From Posidonia oceanica (lineage: Eukaryota > Streptophyta > Magnoliopsida > Alismatales > Posidoniaceae), in contig JAZBRS010000020.1 of the NCBI GenBank assembly GCA_037176725.1, forward strand, positions 91,520,001 to 91,584,000: a DNA stretch of 64,000 nt. The letters are read 5' to 3'. Made by a program: the position numbers and the translations under genes. Position 1 is the first letter of the stretch. Each line of letters opens with the position of its first letter. A model generated the notes under the pieces. It was not told where the DNA came from and searched no databases. It was given only the letters and a program-made list of their open reading frames with translations. Positions 22,078 through 32,694 of this stretch are shown piece after piece.

Positions 22078-23515
22078 GGGAACACGAGCTGTGAGCTCGA
22101 GAGGGGCTACCAGGGTATTTGTTGGACGATGGAGAGGTAAGGGATGCTACTGGGGAGGCTGTAATGGCTCTGGTTGAGGCCTGGCTTGTAGGCAAATAGG
22201 GGGTTGAGCCTCTGGTTGCATGGTGGGCCTCGCGATAGTGTGCTCCAACTTGGCGTTTAGTTGGATCATGTGAATCCCTGACTCAGAACCGGCAAGTGCC
22301 GCATGATAAAGAGCAGAAGGAAAAGGCTCAGAAATGTCCTGAATAAGATCAGAAGAGTCCACCACAGACGTAGCGGACCCAGAGGGGAAGAGAGAATGTA
22401 CACCTGAGGTCCCCGCGCCTCCCGGGCCAGAATGCTCTGGCAAAGGTTGGTGGACAATGCTTGGATTGGGGGGAGCTGTCCCTAATGCAAGTGAAGATGC
22501 AGGTGGAGGGGTGGATGTTGATGCTGCCTCCTGTGTGTTGATACTGATGACCTTTCGGTCAATTAGGTCCTACATAGAGCCCTGCAGAGTGAAGCAACTA
22601 TTAGTCGAGTGCCCGACAACTCGATGAAAGTCGCAGAACTGATCCGTCCTATACCACCCCGGAAGAGGGTTCGGTGGTGGCCGGACCTCGGGGAGCTTGA
22701 GGAGTGACGCAACCTTAGGGAAGACGGCGCTCAGCGGCTCCACTAGCTGAGTGAAGCGATGCTGATGGTGAGGCCGTCTCTGCCCATGGTGCCGTCCTTG
22801 CTGGACCAGTGCGGTTGGGTAGACTGGTCTGGCGGTCCTAGTGATCTGTGGAGTGTGTGGTGCACTAGGTGTGGGTGCATAAACTACCTAATTCAGGTTA
22901 GCCAGAGCCACCATGTGAACGGGAGCAGCAGGAGAGTCGATGTATGTCACGGCAGTCCGTGGAGGATCCCTCCTCCTAGGGTTGTTGTTGTTGCTGCCGT
23001 TGTTGTTGTTGGTGTTGCTGTCGTTGTTGTTGTTGGTGTTGCCGTTGCTGTCGCCATGGCTGCTGTTGGAGGAGGCGGGCTGCTTGGCGAAGACGGAGAG
23101 TGCTGGAAAGTTGCCGCTCTGAAGGGAGCTCTCCACATGAGTGCTAGCCCGAATCAGTGATGCAAAGTTAGTGACAGGCTGGATGGCAAGTAGAGCCCTA
23201 GTAGATGGCTGCACGCCTTGGATCACAATCTCGATAGATTTCTCCTCAAAGGGTCTATCACGAACTTGCGAGGCAAGGGCGCGCCAACGATCGACGTACT
23301 CCTTGAACGGCTCGTTGGTTCTTTGCTTAAGGGCGACAAGGTCCTCGCACTTAGGGACCAAGTTGAGGTTGAAGGAGTACTGCTCCAGGAATGCCCTGCC
23401 AAGGTCGTCCCAAGTCCTGATGCTGGCGATATAAAGTGATGTAAACCACTTGGGGGCCGGGCCAGTAAGACTTTTCTGGAACAGGCGGATCAACAACCTA
23501 TCGTCAGCCTAAAGC
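22078..23515 (-). pseudogene. gag: E1 gag, C-terminal two thirds, cut by E2
   Basis: Continues the gag begun at 53909-54369 after the E2 insertion. The longest open piece is 22888-23496: LIRLFQKSLTGPAPKWFTSL, AFLEQYSFNLNLVPK, YVDRWRALASQVRDRPFEEK, then an Asn/Ser/Thr-rich low-complexity run. Around 22590-22650 the zinc knuckle is intact: CDFHRVVGHSTNSC, that is C-X2-H-X4-H-X4-C. A further piece (22147-22443) carries HSGPGGAGTSGVHSLFPSGS, shared with E4. Several stops. Gag would form the virus-like particle and package RNA. Confidence 0.85.
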
Positions 23516-23781
23516 TGTAGACACCCAATTTTGACAGACTGAATTGGTGATTCTCTCAGAAACCCTAAAACCAAACCCAAAATAGCACCCATTTTCTAAA
23601 CAAAAACCCTAGGTCAAACCCTAGGTTAGCACTCACCTAAATCCTAGAAAAATCCTAGGTTAAAACCCTAGAAAACTCAAGGAAATCCACACCTAAACCC
23701 TAGGTTTGCACTCACCTAAACCCTAGGTTAGCACACACCCAAGCCCAAGCCCAAGCCTTTTTTCTTTTCTCTTTCTCTTTT

Positions 23782-23821
23782 CTTCTTCTTCTTCTTCTTC
23801 TTCTTCTTCTTCTTCTTCTTT
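23782..23821 (+). repeat. TTC microsatellite in the E2 5' LTR
   Basis: An uninterrupted run of TTC units. The matching place in the 3' LTR (50411-50456) has a similar but slightly different run, so it adds to the length difference between the two LTRs. Confidence 0.85.
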
Positions 23822-24614
23822 ATTCCTTTATTTCTCAAGTCTGGCCCAGCCCACTCCATTTCCACTTCTTCTTTTTCTTTTCTTTTTTCCTCTTTTTTCC
23901 ATGGCCCGGTCCACTCTCCACCTTCTTCCTTATTTTTCTTTCTTTCTTCCATTTCCCTCACAATTGTAGGCCCGACCATCTGCCCACCTTCTCCTTCATC
24001 TTCCTTCTTCTTCCTTCTTCTCCTCCCTCCCTTACCACCACTTACTTCCCACTCACCCTCACTTACTTCCTCCTTCTTTCCTGCTCAACAGCAGCCAATC
24101 ACACGGCCTCAACCCACTGCAATCCACTGCAAGCCTTAGCACCCACTTGCCCACCTATTCTAAGTGGCTTTCATCCAACAAAACCCATCCCTTCTCATCC
24201 ATTCAACAGGGGGGCAGGAGGCAGAATTCACAAATCCCACACACACACAGCAGCAGCAGCAGCAACCCAGCAGCAGAACCCATTTTTCTTCTACAAAGCA
24301 CAGTATCCTTTTTTTTCCCAAGCAACCATAGCATCCCCACGCTCCCACTCAGCCTTCCATCATCTCCCTTAGCCTTCCACGAAGCCACTGAGAGAGTACA
24401 CTGCAAAAGAGAGGAAAAAGTCACAGAATGACCCATTTCTTCAAACTAGCAGCAGAGCAGGAGGGAGAGCAATTAACTTGCTCCGGACCTTCCTTAGAGC
24501 ACCAGCAACTCACGCCGATCACGCCACGAGCTTCCAGCTCACCGCAGCACCGCCGCGACCTCCAACTGCACAGCCGCACCTACTGGAGACAGGCAACCTT
24601 CCTCAGCCTTCCGC

Positions 24615-24624
24615 GTAGGTAACG
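24615..24624 (+). promoter_or_regulatory. Candidate 5' splice site in the E2 5' LTR
   Basis: GTAG|GTAACG with GT at 24619-24620; the 3' LTR has CCAG|GTAACG at 51287-51288. A GT donor-like site in a comparable context, just downstream of a GC/CT-rich stretch, is seen in the LTRs of E1 (10197, minus), E3 (48625 and 37018, minus, GAG|GTAAGCT), E5 (54939, GCAG|GTAATT) and E6 (59096, minus, CAG|GTGAACT). Suggests a first intron in the element transcript. Confidence 0.5.
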
Positions 24625-25089
24625 AACCTCACCTCTGAGTTCCTTTTAGCCTCGTCGTGCTTCCTAGCTAGTTAGATGCATGTTTAGAGCTTCAGCGCCC
24701 GATTCGAGCTCCGCCGCTACAGTCATCTTCTCCAGCGATGATCCGCAACTCCGCCGCGTGCCGTTGTGCTCCAGACCTCCCCGACCTTCCGGATCGCTCC
24801 CCGAGCATCATCGGACCTCCAGCAACTCGGTCTCGCTCCGCCCGTGCGTCGTCGTTGCCCCTAGTGCCTGCACCATCTCCGGCCTTCTCTGCAGCAAACC
24901 GCCGACGTCGACAGCACGCCTCAGCCACCGTTTCGCGCCGCTGAACCCACCAGAGCATCCCGCTGAACCGCCTCCAGCTCCTGGTCGCCTCAGCACAGCC
25001 TCCCGCCCGCTGGACCACCGTAGCTTCACCTTCCTTCTCCGGCGCAGTCGGCTGAGCTCGGAAGGCATTGTAGCACTGTAGCGTTTTAA

Positions 25090-25760
25090 GTTAAATGTTT
25101 GATTTTAAGTTCGTTTACTGCATTACATTCAAGTCCTTAAGTTTGCTGTATTTGCATTTAGGTCCAGCATCAGTTGTCAAATCATTTAATCTGCATTTAT
25201 AACTATATTGCATTGCATTAAATATCTGCATGTTTTAATAATTGCATTTAGGTCCGGTCACATGTCATCTGTGACTTAAATGTGATTTTTAACCTTATTA
25301 CATTGTAATAAAGCCCTCTGGATTTTAATTTTTACATTTAGGTCTAGTTCAATTTCAATTGTGATTTAAATGTGAATTTTGAACTTTATTACATTGCAAT
25401 AAAGCCCTACAAGTTCCAATTATTGCATTTTAGTCCAGTTTACTTTCAACTGCCATTTAAAATGCAATTTTAAACCTTATTACTTTGTAAAAAAGTCCAG
25501 CAAGTTTGCATTATTGTATTTAGGTCCAGTTTGCTTCCAATTGCCATTTAAATGCAATTTTAAACTTTATTACATTGCAATAAAGTCCTTACATTTAAGT
25601 CCTTTTTGCATGCATGCATCATTTAACTTGCAATTTTAATCATATTGCATTGCTTTAAATGCCCAACAGTTTTACAAATTGCATTTCAGTCCATATTTTA
25701 AACTGTTGCTTGTTTGCATGCCTGTTTAACTTTGCATTTTAAACCCTTCATGTTTTCAAA
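25090..25760 (+). repeat. Imperfect tandem repeats with AATAAA words in the E2 LTR
   Basis: Units of roughly 105-120 bp with the pattern TTTAAATGTGA..TTTT, TTATTACATTG.AATAAAGCCCT, TTGCATTTAGGTCCAG. AATAAA occurs near 25308, 25400 and 25578. The copy in the 3' LTR is at about 51770-52440. These could supply poly(A) signals in the 3' LTR. Confidence 0.7.
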
Positions 25761-26659
25761 ATTACATGTAGGTCCTTATGCCTAGTTTCGTCATGCTTGC
25801 ATCCTGCTTTGCATTTTAAATTCAACGGTTAGGTCTAATTGCATGTTAGTTCTAAAATCCACTGTTGTCTGCTTACCTGTTTCTTCTGCATTGCATTTAG
25901 GTCCAGCATGTTTTCAAAACTGAATGTAGGTCCATCTCTTGCACTGTTGCATGCATGTCTTTCAATTAATGTTGCATTCTGCCCATGCTTGCCTATTGCA
26001 TTGCTGCATTACTTTTTTGCAGGCATTTATCCTATTACATTGCATTTTGCCATTTTTTTTGCATATAGGCCCTTGTATTTATTTTAATTGCACTTAGTTT
26101 CCTGCATTTGCATTCTTGCATGCATCGCATCTTCATGTCATTGCATATAGCGCCTTTGCATCTTTTTTTAGCACCATTAGCCTCATTGCATATAGGACAC
26201 CCTGCATAACACACACATATGGGCATTTTGCACTTAGACCCCCCACTTAGACCACTTTTTCTGGCCCTTGAGCCATTTGACTTGATTCCTGAATAACTTT
26301 TGATCGGACCGTTGGATCTTCACGATCTAAGTATCCAGGTCTTCCTGGTTGGATGATCTTTCATTCTAACCAAAGTTACTTCAGATCAGGCCTCAGATCT
26401 TCAAGATAAGCCCATCTGAATCATTGCATATCACTCATTGCGTTATCATTTGCATTGCATGCATCGTTTTCGTGATCTGTTTTCTCGTGCATGTAGATTA
26501 GGCTTTATCGCCTTTGCTTTGCTTCCCTTTGCATGCCACACACTTGCATTGCATGGTTTTTCACCCTTACATCGTTTCCCCTTTCCATGTCGCTTGCATT
26601 GCATGGTTTTCATTGTTGTTTTGTTTTATCGCCTGCATTTGCATTTAGGGCAATTATGC

Positions 26660-26935
26660 TTACTTCCTAGGAGTTCTTACGAACCAGGGCTTGCCCATTT
26701 GGAACACTAGCAGCACTGCTGAGCACATAGATTGCACGTTTAATTCCCTGCATGCATCTTAGCACTTAGAGCATACCTTTGAGCATGTAATTAAGCATTC
26801 ATGGCATTTAGGCATTTAAAGCATGCATCTTCCTGCATATGCGAGCGAGAATAGCCTAGAAAGACCGATTCTTCGGACGTATCGGGGGTGCCTAACACCT
26901 TCCCCGTGCGTAATAGGAGTCCTTGCCCTTTCTCT
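26660..26935 (+). promoter_or_regulatory. Conserved LTR cores (E2 copy)
   Basis: Two blocks shared, in either orientation, by all LTR families here. Core A (26660-26712) contains GGAGTTCTTACGAACCAGG and GGAACACTAGC. Core B (26861-26935) contains AGAAAGACCGATTCTTCGG, GGGTGCCTAACACCTTCCCC and AGGAGTCCTTGCCCTTTC. Other copies of core B: 7927-7995, 34906-34978, 46463-46535, 53545-53620, 56316-56388 and 62378-62455. The surrounding LTR sequence is far less alike. Confidence 0.8.
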
Positions 26936-27225
26936 TGGCCCATAATGACCATTATGCCCTCATCCTAAGCGCGAGTCATAGCATTGCATCCTTTTCTCAT
27001 GGTTTTGCATGTCTTTCATGCATTTCCCCGGTTTTCCTTGTGTCCCGACTTAATAGACATGGTGGCGACTCTGATTTAGTCTTATCTTTCTTTTTCCTCT
27101 TTGGCAGCATTTCCGAGTAGAGTTTCCTTCCTCTGATCCAGCCGCTAATAGTGAACCTACTTCCGATCGATGCACGTGAGCTTTGGCATCGTGCATGGAC
27201 GATCCGAATTTCAGGATTACTACAG

Positions 27226-27245
27226 TGGCGACTCTGCTAGGGAGA
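27226..27245 (+). other. E2 primer-binding site
   Basis: TGGCGACTCTGCTAGGGAGA, one base after the 5' LTR end. E3 has TGGCGACTTCGCTGGGGAG. This kind of site, complementary to the 3' end of a tRNA-Arg, is what I recall for Tat/Ogre-type elements; the tRNA assignment is from memory. Confidence 0.8.
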
Positions 27246-28360
27246 CTAGACTCCAGCTTTTTTTTCTGCTTCTTCGCTTGCTTGGATTTCGCATTTGCTT
27301 GCCTTATGCCCTTTGCCTTGCTTTTGCTTGCCTTATGCCCTTTACTATGCTTTGATTGCTTACTTTGTTCATGTTTACTTGCTTCATTGCTTACATTATG
27401 CTTGTTTGCTTTGTTTACGCTTTATACATGCCTTTTGAGTGGTAATTGCTTTGTTTTACACACTTGCTATGCCACTATACATGCACATGCCATGTATACA
27501 TGCCTTTTGATATGATAAGTGTTTTCCCTTCACTATCATGTCCACTACACTTGCACATGCCATGCCCATACTTTTTGCCTTGCTGTGTGATTGCTTGCAT
27601 GCCATGACTTCCTGTTTCTCTCCCCTTCATGCTTATGCCATGCTTAGGATAGTAGAAACATGCTTGCTCCCCTTTTGCTTAATCTAAAAGCCACAATAAA
27701 GCCAAGTAATAACATCTAAGCACAACTAGAGGCAAAACTTGCAATTTTCCCCTTTGGTTAAATAAAACGCAAGTAAAACACTCTAAAGCATTCGCATGAA
27801 TCATCATTCTAGAAAGCATGCATTCTTCTCATCCCTAAGTCTTCCCACTTAGTCTGAGAAGGGTAGTCCCGGTCTCTTGTTCGGTTGCTTTGGCACAGGA
27901 CGAGTTGGTCGGTCTGTCCCCCCTTGTCAGGGGTCGCGTCGGTGCTACTAGAGGGTACAACCCAAGCTTCGGTAGGGTTAAGGCCACTAACGCACCACCC
28001 GTTATACTTGAACTCTAGCTAGGGTCGAGACGGGGACCTTACTTTCTGACTTGGAGTCAATAAATCTCATACCCATGAGTGTGTCCTAGTAGGTCATCTA
28101 CTCAAAACATGCATGGTGAGAGAGCACATATTAGGGCATTCATCTACATGTGTGCCATTCATGCCACCCCTAATAACTCTTTTTGCGTGCAACCTCTAAT
28201 GCATTTATTTTTTTTGCAGGTGGGTGCGGGATCCGCTGCCAGGACCCTGAGCATCCCTTCTCTATCTCTGAGCTATTCGTCGCTTCCGACAGTAGCTCCC
28301 CCTTAGGTCTCGCGTCTTTGCTTTCGTCACAGCCTTGTTCTCACTTGCTCTCGGTCAGCG
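27246..28360 (+). other. E2 untranslated leader with candidate splice acceptor
   Basis: Non-coding. The Phe/Cys/Leu-rich open frames here come from repeated TTGCTTGC-type words. The part 27840-28080 is shared with the E3 leader. A pyrimidine tract ending TTTTTTTTGCAG (AG at 28218-28219) stands 142 bp before the gag ATG. E3 keeps TTTTGCAG at the same point (44899-44900, minus). It would be the natural partner for the donor in the LTR. Confidence 0.55.
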
Positions 28361-30840
28361 ATGGCCCAGTTTGCCAGTGAGTCCCACTTTCCTGTTGCCT
28401 CGGAGGGGATTTCTGCTTCGGTCCCTCCGACTCCTGCTTTGACTCCCTTGGTGCCCCTCGTGACACTAGGGTTTCACCCTCTGGTGCTTGGGGCACCCCA
28501 GCTTGCTGCGGGGCATTGGCAGACCTACGCCTCTCCGGATCTGGTCATCGAGTCCATCCTGATGACCCCTCTTCGCGCTTCGGAGGTGCCTCTGACCCCT
28601 TTATCCCAGGGCTATGTCGTCATCGACATCTCTTTTGCTGCGGTGACCTTTGCCATAGGTTCTCAACCTCTTGAATCTAGTCCCCCGCTGGTCCTGCAAC
28701 TCAGTATACCCACTGACGGGATCCCTAAGGCGCAGTATCAGCAGTTGATAGAGACTGCCTAGAGATTGTAGGGCATGGCTCTATTAGTTCGCCCCTCTTG
28801 CATTCCTACTGCCCCTGAGGTTCCTCTACAGCCTGCTCCTACACACACTGCACTCCCGCCTAGACCATCGCCTCAACTACTCACTACTCCGACGATGGGG
28901 GCACAGCTTCTGCCTCCTGCATCTACACAACACTATGCACTGCATGTAACTCCGCCACCTGGTGATCAGTCCTTCGGGCTGGTTGGAGCATAGTACCCCA
29001 CAGGCCAGCTGCCCGGCACTATGCCTGCGCAGCAACTGTTGCTCCAACACTCTGCACCACCCATTGCACAACATATTATCTATCCATCCCCCATGCATTA
29101 GGTTCAGACCCCAACATACATTCCTTTCTACACTGCACCCACACATGGATACGCCACCCATCAGGTCGCGCCACCAGGCAATGCGATGGTGGATCCAGAG
29201 GAGCACCTCGGTGCGACCTAGACGGTGTAAGTGGTCCCTACGCCTGCTGCACTATCACCTTTGGCAGCAAATCCAGACCCCATCAATGATAGGGTGGACG
29301 TTCTGGAGAAAGCACTACATCTAGTGCAGGGCACTGACCACCAGTCTTACCAATTCTGGGACCTCTGCTACTTTCCAGAGGTCGCACTCCCTTCAAAATT
29401 TCGCATCCTAAAATTTGATAAATACAATGGTAGAGGCTGTCCCATCTCGCATTTGAAAGCATACTGCAGGGACGTTGCTCAGCTTCAGGCTGATGAAAGG
29501 CTCCTTATCCGCCTGTTTCAGAAGAGTCTGACTGGCCCCGCGTTCAAGTGGTTCACTTCCCTTGACATGGCTGCAGTTCAGACTTGGACTGATCTTTCTC
29601 AGGCTTTCCTTGAGTAGTATTCTTTCAACCTCGACTTGATCCCCAAGCGGGAGGATCTTATCGCCATCTGGTAGAGGCCCCAAGAGCCATTCGGGGAGTA
29701 TGTCGATCGCTGGCGCTCCACAGCCGCCTAGGTCAATGATAGACCCTCAAAGGAGGATTCTATCGAGATGATCAGCAAAGGGGCGCTGCCAGCGACTGGG
29801 ACTCTGCTTTGCATTCAGCACGTCACTAGTTTTGCATCGCTGGTTAGGGCTGGCGCTCGTGTGGAGAGCTCACTGCGAAGTGGGCATTTCCCTGTGCTTT
29901 CTGCATTGGCTAGGCAGGCCAACACCTCCAGCAACAATCACCGCAGCAGCAACAACAGCAACAACTCCGCTCTCGACTACTCCGAGCAGCACGCCGACGC
30001 ATACGCCGATCCTCCCGAAGAGCCTGCCTATGTAGAGAGTCAGCCGGATCCTTTTCTGCTAGAGCATGCACCTAACTATGCACCCACTGCACACACTGTC
30101 ACCGTTGAGCTCGTGCATCACGTCGCACCCGCTCGGCAAGGACTCCAACCAGGGCAAAGACAACCTCGTCGGGCTGAGTGTGATTACACCCCTCTGCCCG
30201 AACCACTGAGTGTCATCTTCCCTCAGGTTGAGTCGCTCCTGAGACTCCCGGCTGTCTGTCCGTCACGGATCCCCCTCCGCGGTGGCATAACATGGATCAG
30301 TTCTATAGCTTCCATCAGGACTCGGGGCACTTGACGGATGACTGCGTCGCTTTACGGGATGCCATCTAGGGCCTGATCGACCGCAAGGTCTTTAGCATTG
30401 CCGTGCAGGAGGCTGCACCTACCACGGCACTCGTTCTTACACTTGCACTTGCACTCGCACACCCTAGTGTAGCCGACCCTTTCTCTTCCGAGCCTACAGG
30501 CTTCGCAGATACCGGAACCTCGGGAGTCTTCTCCCTCGCTCCAGTCTTCTTTGAGTCCAACTCCACCCCAGTGGATCCTTTTGATCCCATCGGTGCAATC
30601 TCCTTTTCCTTTTCCTAGCTTGTCCGAGGGACGCTCGGAGATGCAGCGGCAGCGTCAACAGCAAGCCCGATCGCAGCGCCATCCAGGTTAGCTTCTCCTC
30701 CAGCATCAGCAGCTCCAGTGCTCCCTGCACTGCCGTCAGCAGCTCTAGCAGCACCAGTGCTCCCCACACTGCCAATAGTGGACCTCGTTGATAGCATCAG
30801 CAGCGTAGGAGCAGACCCAGCATCTCCCTCCCGATGTCAC
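28361..30840 (+). pseudogene. gag: E2 gag pseudogene
   Basis: Begins MAQ.., the same start as E3. The first frame runs 28361-30330 with many stops; its N-terminal half is Pro/Thr/Leu-rich. Core: LHLVQGTDHQSYQFWDLCYF, FPEVALPSKFRILKFDKYNG, RGCPISHLKAYCRDVAQLQA, RLFQKSLTGPAFKWFTSLD, QAFLE (stop) YSFNLDLIPKRED, then RSGH.. and Asn/Ser-rich repeats. A frameshift near 30270 shifts the rest into another frame: FYSFHQDSGHLTDDC, a zinc knuckle whose first Cys is Tyr. An Ala/Pro-rich tail ends at 30840. Many stops fit C-to-T decay of Gln or Trp codons. Structural capsid protein only; no protease follows. Confidence 0.85.
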
Positions 30841-32694
30841 TGACAAGTAAGTCCCTCTTACCTCTCTTTTGTTTCCTGCACTATCTTTTCTTTTCGTTTT
30901 GTTTTGTTTTTTGCATTTTCTCGCATTGTCAGAAAATCATAAAAAGCATAAAATCAATAAAACCTAAAAACATGCATTTCTTTCTCCCGCATACATTCTG
31001 CACCGGGCTGGCAGCCCAAACTGCTCGGCGATAGGTCCATTAACCTGTCACCAGCGGGCTGATATCCCTAACTATTCGGTGATGGGTCCGTCAACTCATC
31101 ATCGGGCTCATAGCCCTAACTATCCGACGATAGGTCCGTCAACTTATCACCTTGCACATACACATCATTCTTGCACATATCTGTCATCATACATTGTCAT
31201 TTACTGCATGTACATATCATTTCTTGCATTTCGGAAAACACAAAAGCATCAAAAAAATCAAGAAAATAAAAAACAACCAAAATATTTTCTTCACTTTTCT
31301 GCTGGTTTTCCCTTTTTATGTTTTCCTAAACCAAAAACCATAAAAATACAAAACCAATGCAAAAACCCAAAAAATGTTTGTCCCTTCCCTTTCTAAAAAA
31401 TACAAAACCCATAAACATTTGTATAATCAGAAACCCGGCTTTGGACAAACAAGCAGCGCTTAGAGGATGTCAAGCAGTGATAATCGCAGGCAGGTCTCAC
31501 CTGAGCAACGCCATCTCTTGCATGTGGCTACAGAGTGAGACTAGAGCAGAACAGAGCGACTCGCGGAGCTCAAAGCTCCCAAAGCGAGATCCACCTTATC
31601 AAGAGAGTCCACCAGACATGGAAAGGACCAAAGCAGAGCAGAGCATAGCCAGAGGCTGTCTACATAGCAGAGGCTGAAGGTGTACGCCGATCAGCCGAAC
31701 TCTCAACGCCTCACTCGGAATCGCTACCCTAAGAGGGCGAAGTCATGCACATCCAAAAGAATATAGATCATGTGAGCAAAAAAAATGATAACATGATATG
31801 CATGCTGAGCACAAAAGAAAAATGCAGAAAGAAGTTGAAGAAAGAAGGCGCTCATGAGAGGATTGAGTCAGACGAGCATCAAAGCCCCCTCAGCTATCAA
31901 CTTCAAGCACCGCAATGCCAACTACATGGGATACATTATCAGGAGGACTTGGCCCCACCCTCCGAGCGAAGCAGCACGCTCCAATCCCCTATTCAAGCAA
32001 CAACTCTACCTCCTTGGAAGGCTAGATGCAACTCCAGTCACTCATGAGGGGAAAAGAAAAATCTATTCCGTGAGCGTCAAAAGTGGTAGTCGGTCCCCGA
32101 GGAATTGAGACGGAGGCTAAGAAGCTGCACCCAACGCTTCTGCTAACCACATGCAGCCAAAGGCTATACTCTGCAAAGCTAAGGCCTCATCTCGAGCTTA
32201 GAATGAGAACACTTGACTGAGGTGCAGGGACTCTTGCCCATCAGCGAGATCCCACCTGAGGCACCTCTATACCCTGATATCAGGAGGTCAAACCAATTAG
32301 GGCGTATGAGCAGTTATACTAGGAGGTCAAAGAGAGCCACCGACCATAACTCGACATGGCGTTGCTCGAGGATCGAGTCTCCTGAGTCAGAAAATGCAGA
32401 AGCACCCCCTTGGTATAGCTGCTTCGAGTCCAAAACCACCAAAACATGCATGCTGTAATATATTTTTATCTTCCCTTCTCCCTGTTTTCGAAAATCAGAG
32501 GCAAGGATGAGCACTTTTGCTTGCCTCGCTCGGAGGCTCTGCGTTTCTCAAATTTTGCTACCCACCGCGTTGGGTAGGTCTGTGATTACCAGCATGTCCA
32601 TTGTTTGTCACTCTGTGACGTTGCATTGCGTGCCCATGCTGAGACCATTGCACACCCACCACGAGGAGTTCCCTATTTTCTCTCTACATCATTT
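30841..32694 (+). other. E2 post-gag region with short hairpin array and a small decayed frame
   Basis: 31004-31150 holds three units of the GATAGGTCCGTTAAC.TATC hairpin type. 31440-32100 is collinear with E3 40907-41500 on the other strand; both have an open piece starting MHIQKN and a piece with ISCMWLQSETRAE. In an alternative frame the latter reads RAERLAELKAP.AR, a possible coiled coil. This frame is broken in both copies. No homologue recognised. Confidence 0.5.
32205..32330 (+). pseudogene. Tail of the PMD-like ORF left in E2
   Basis: Encodes HLTEVQGLLPISEIPPEAPL then YPDIRRS, matching the end of the E1 PMD-like ORF (EYLTEVQEHWPINEIPPGAP). The rest of that ORF and all of protease-RT-integrase are missing, which marks the right edge of a large internal deletion in the E2 ancestor. 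Confidence 0.75.

Larger units (their letters stand above)
23516..27224 (+). repeat. E2 5' LTR
   Basis: 3709 bp, starting TGTAGACACCC and ending GGATTACTACA. The partner is 50110-53908. Inside, in order: CT-rich promoter-like region, a splice-donor-like site (24619), A/T-rich repeats with AATAAA words, the two conserved cores (26660-26712 and 26861-26935) and the buried primer-like TGGCGACTCTG (27063-27073). No hairpin modules of the E1/E3 kind. Confidence 0.92.

Noticed and set aside
24680..25081. 133-aa frame in the E2 5' LTR, perhaps a small LTR-coded protein
   Set aside because: Not open in the 3' LTR copy (51332-51720), so not conserved even within the element; more likely the GC-rich first exon or promoter region.
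25839..27515. Cys/Phe/Leu-rich frames in the E2 LTR and leader
   Set aside because: Produced by repeated TGCATT and TTGCTTGC words; no start context or family match.
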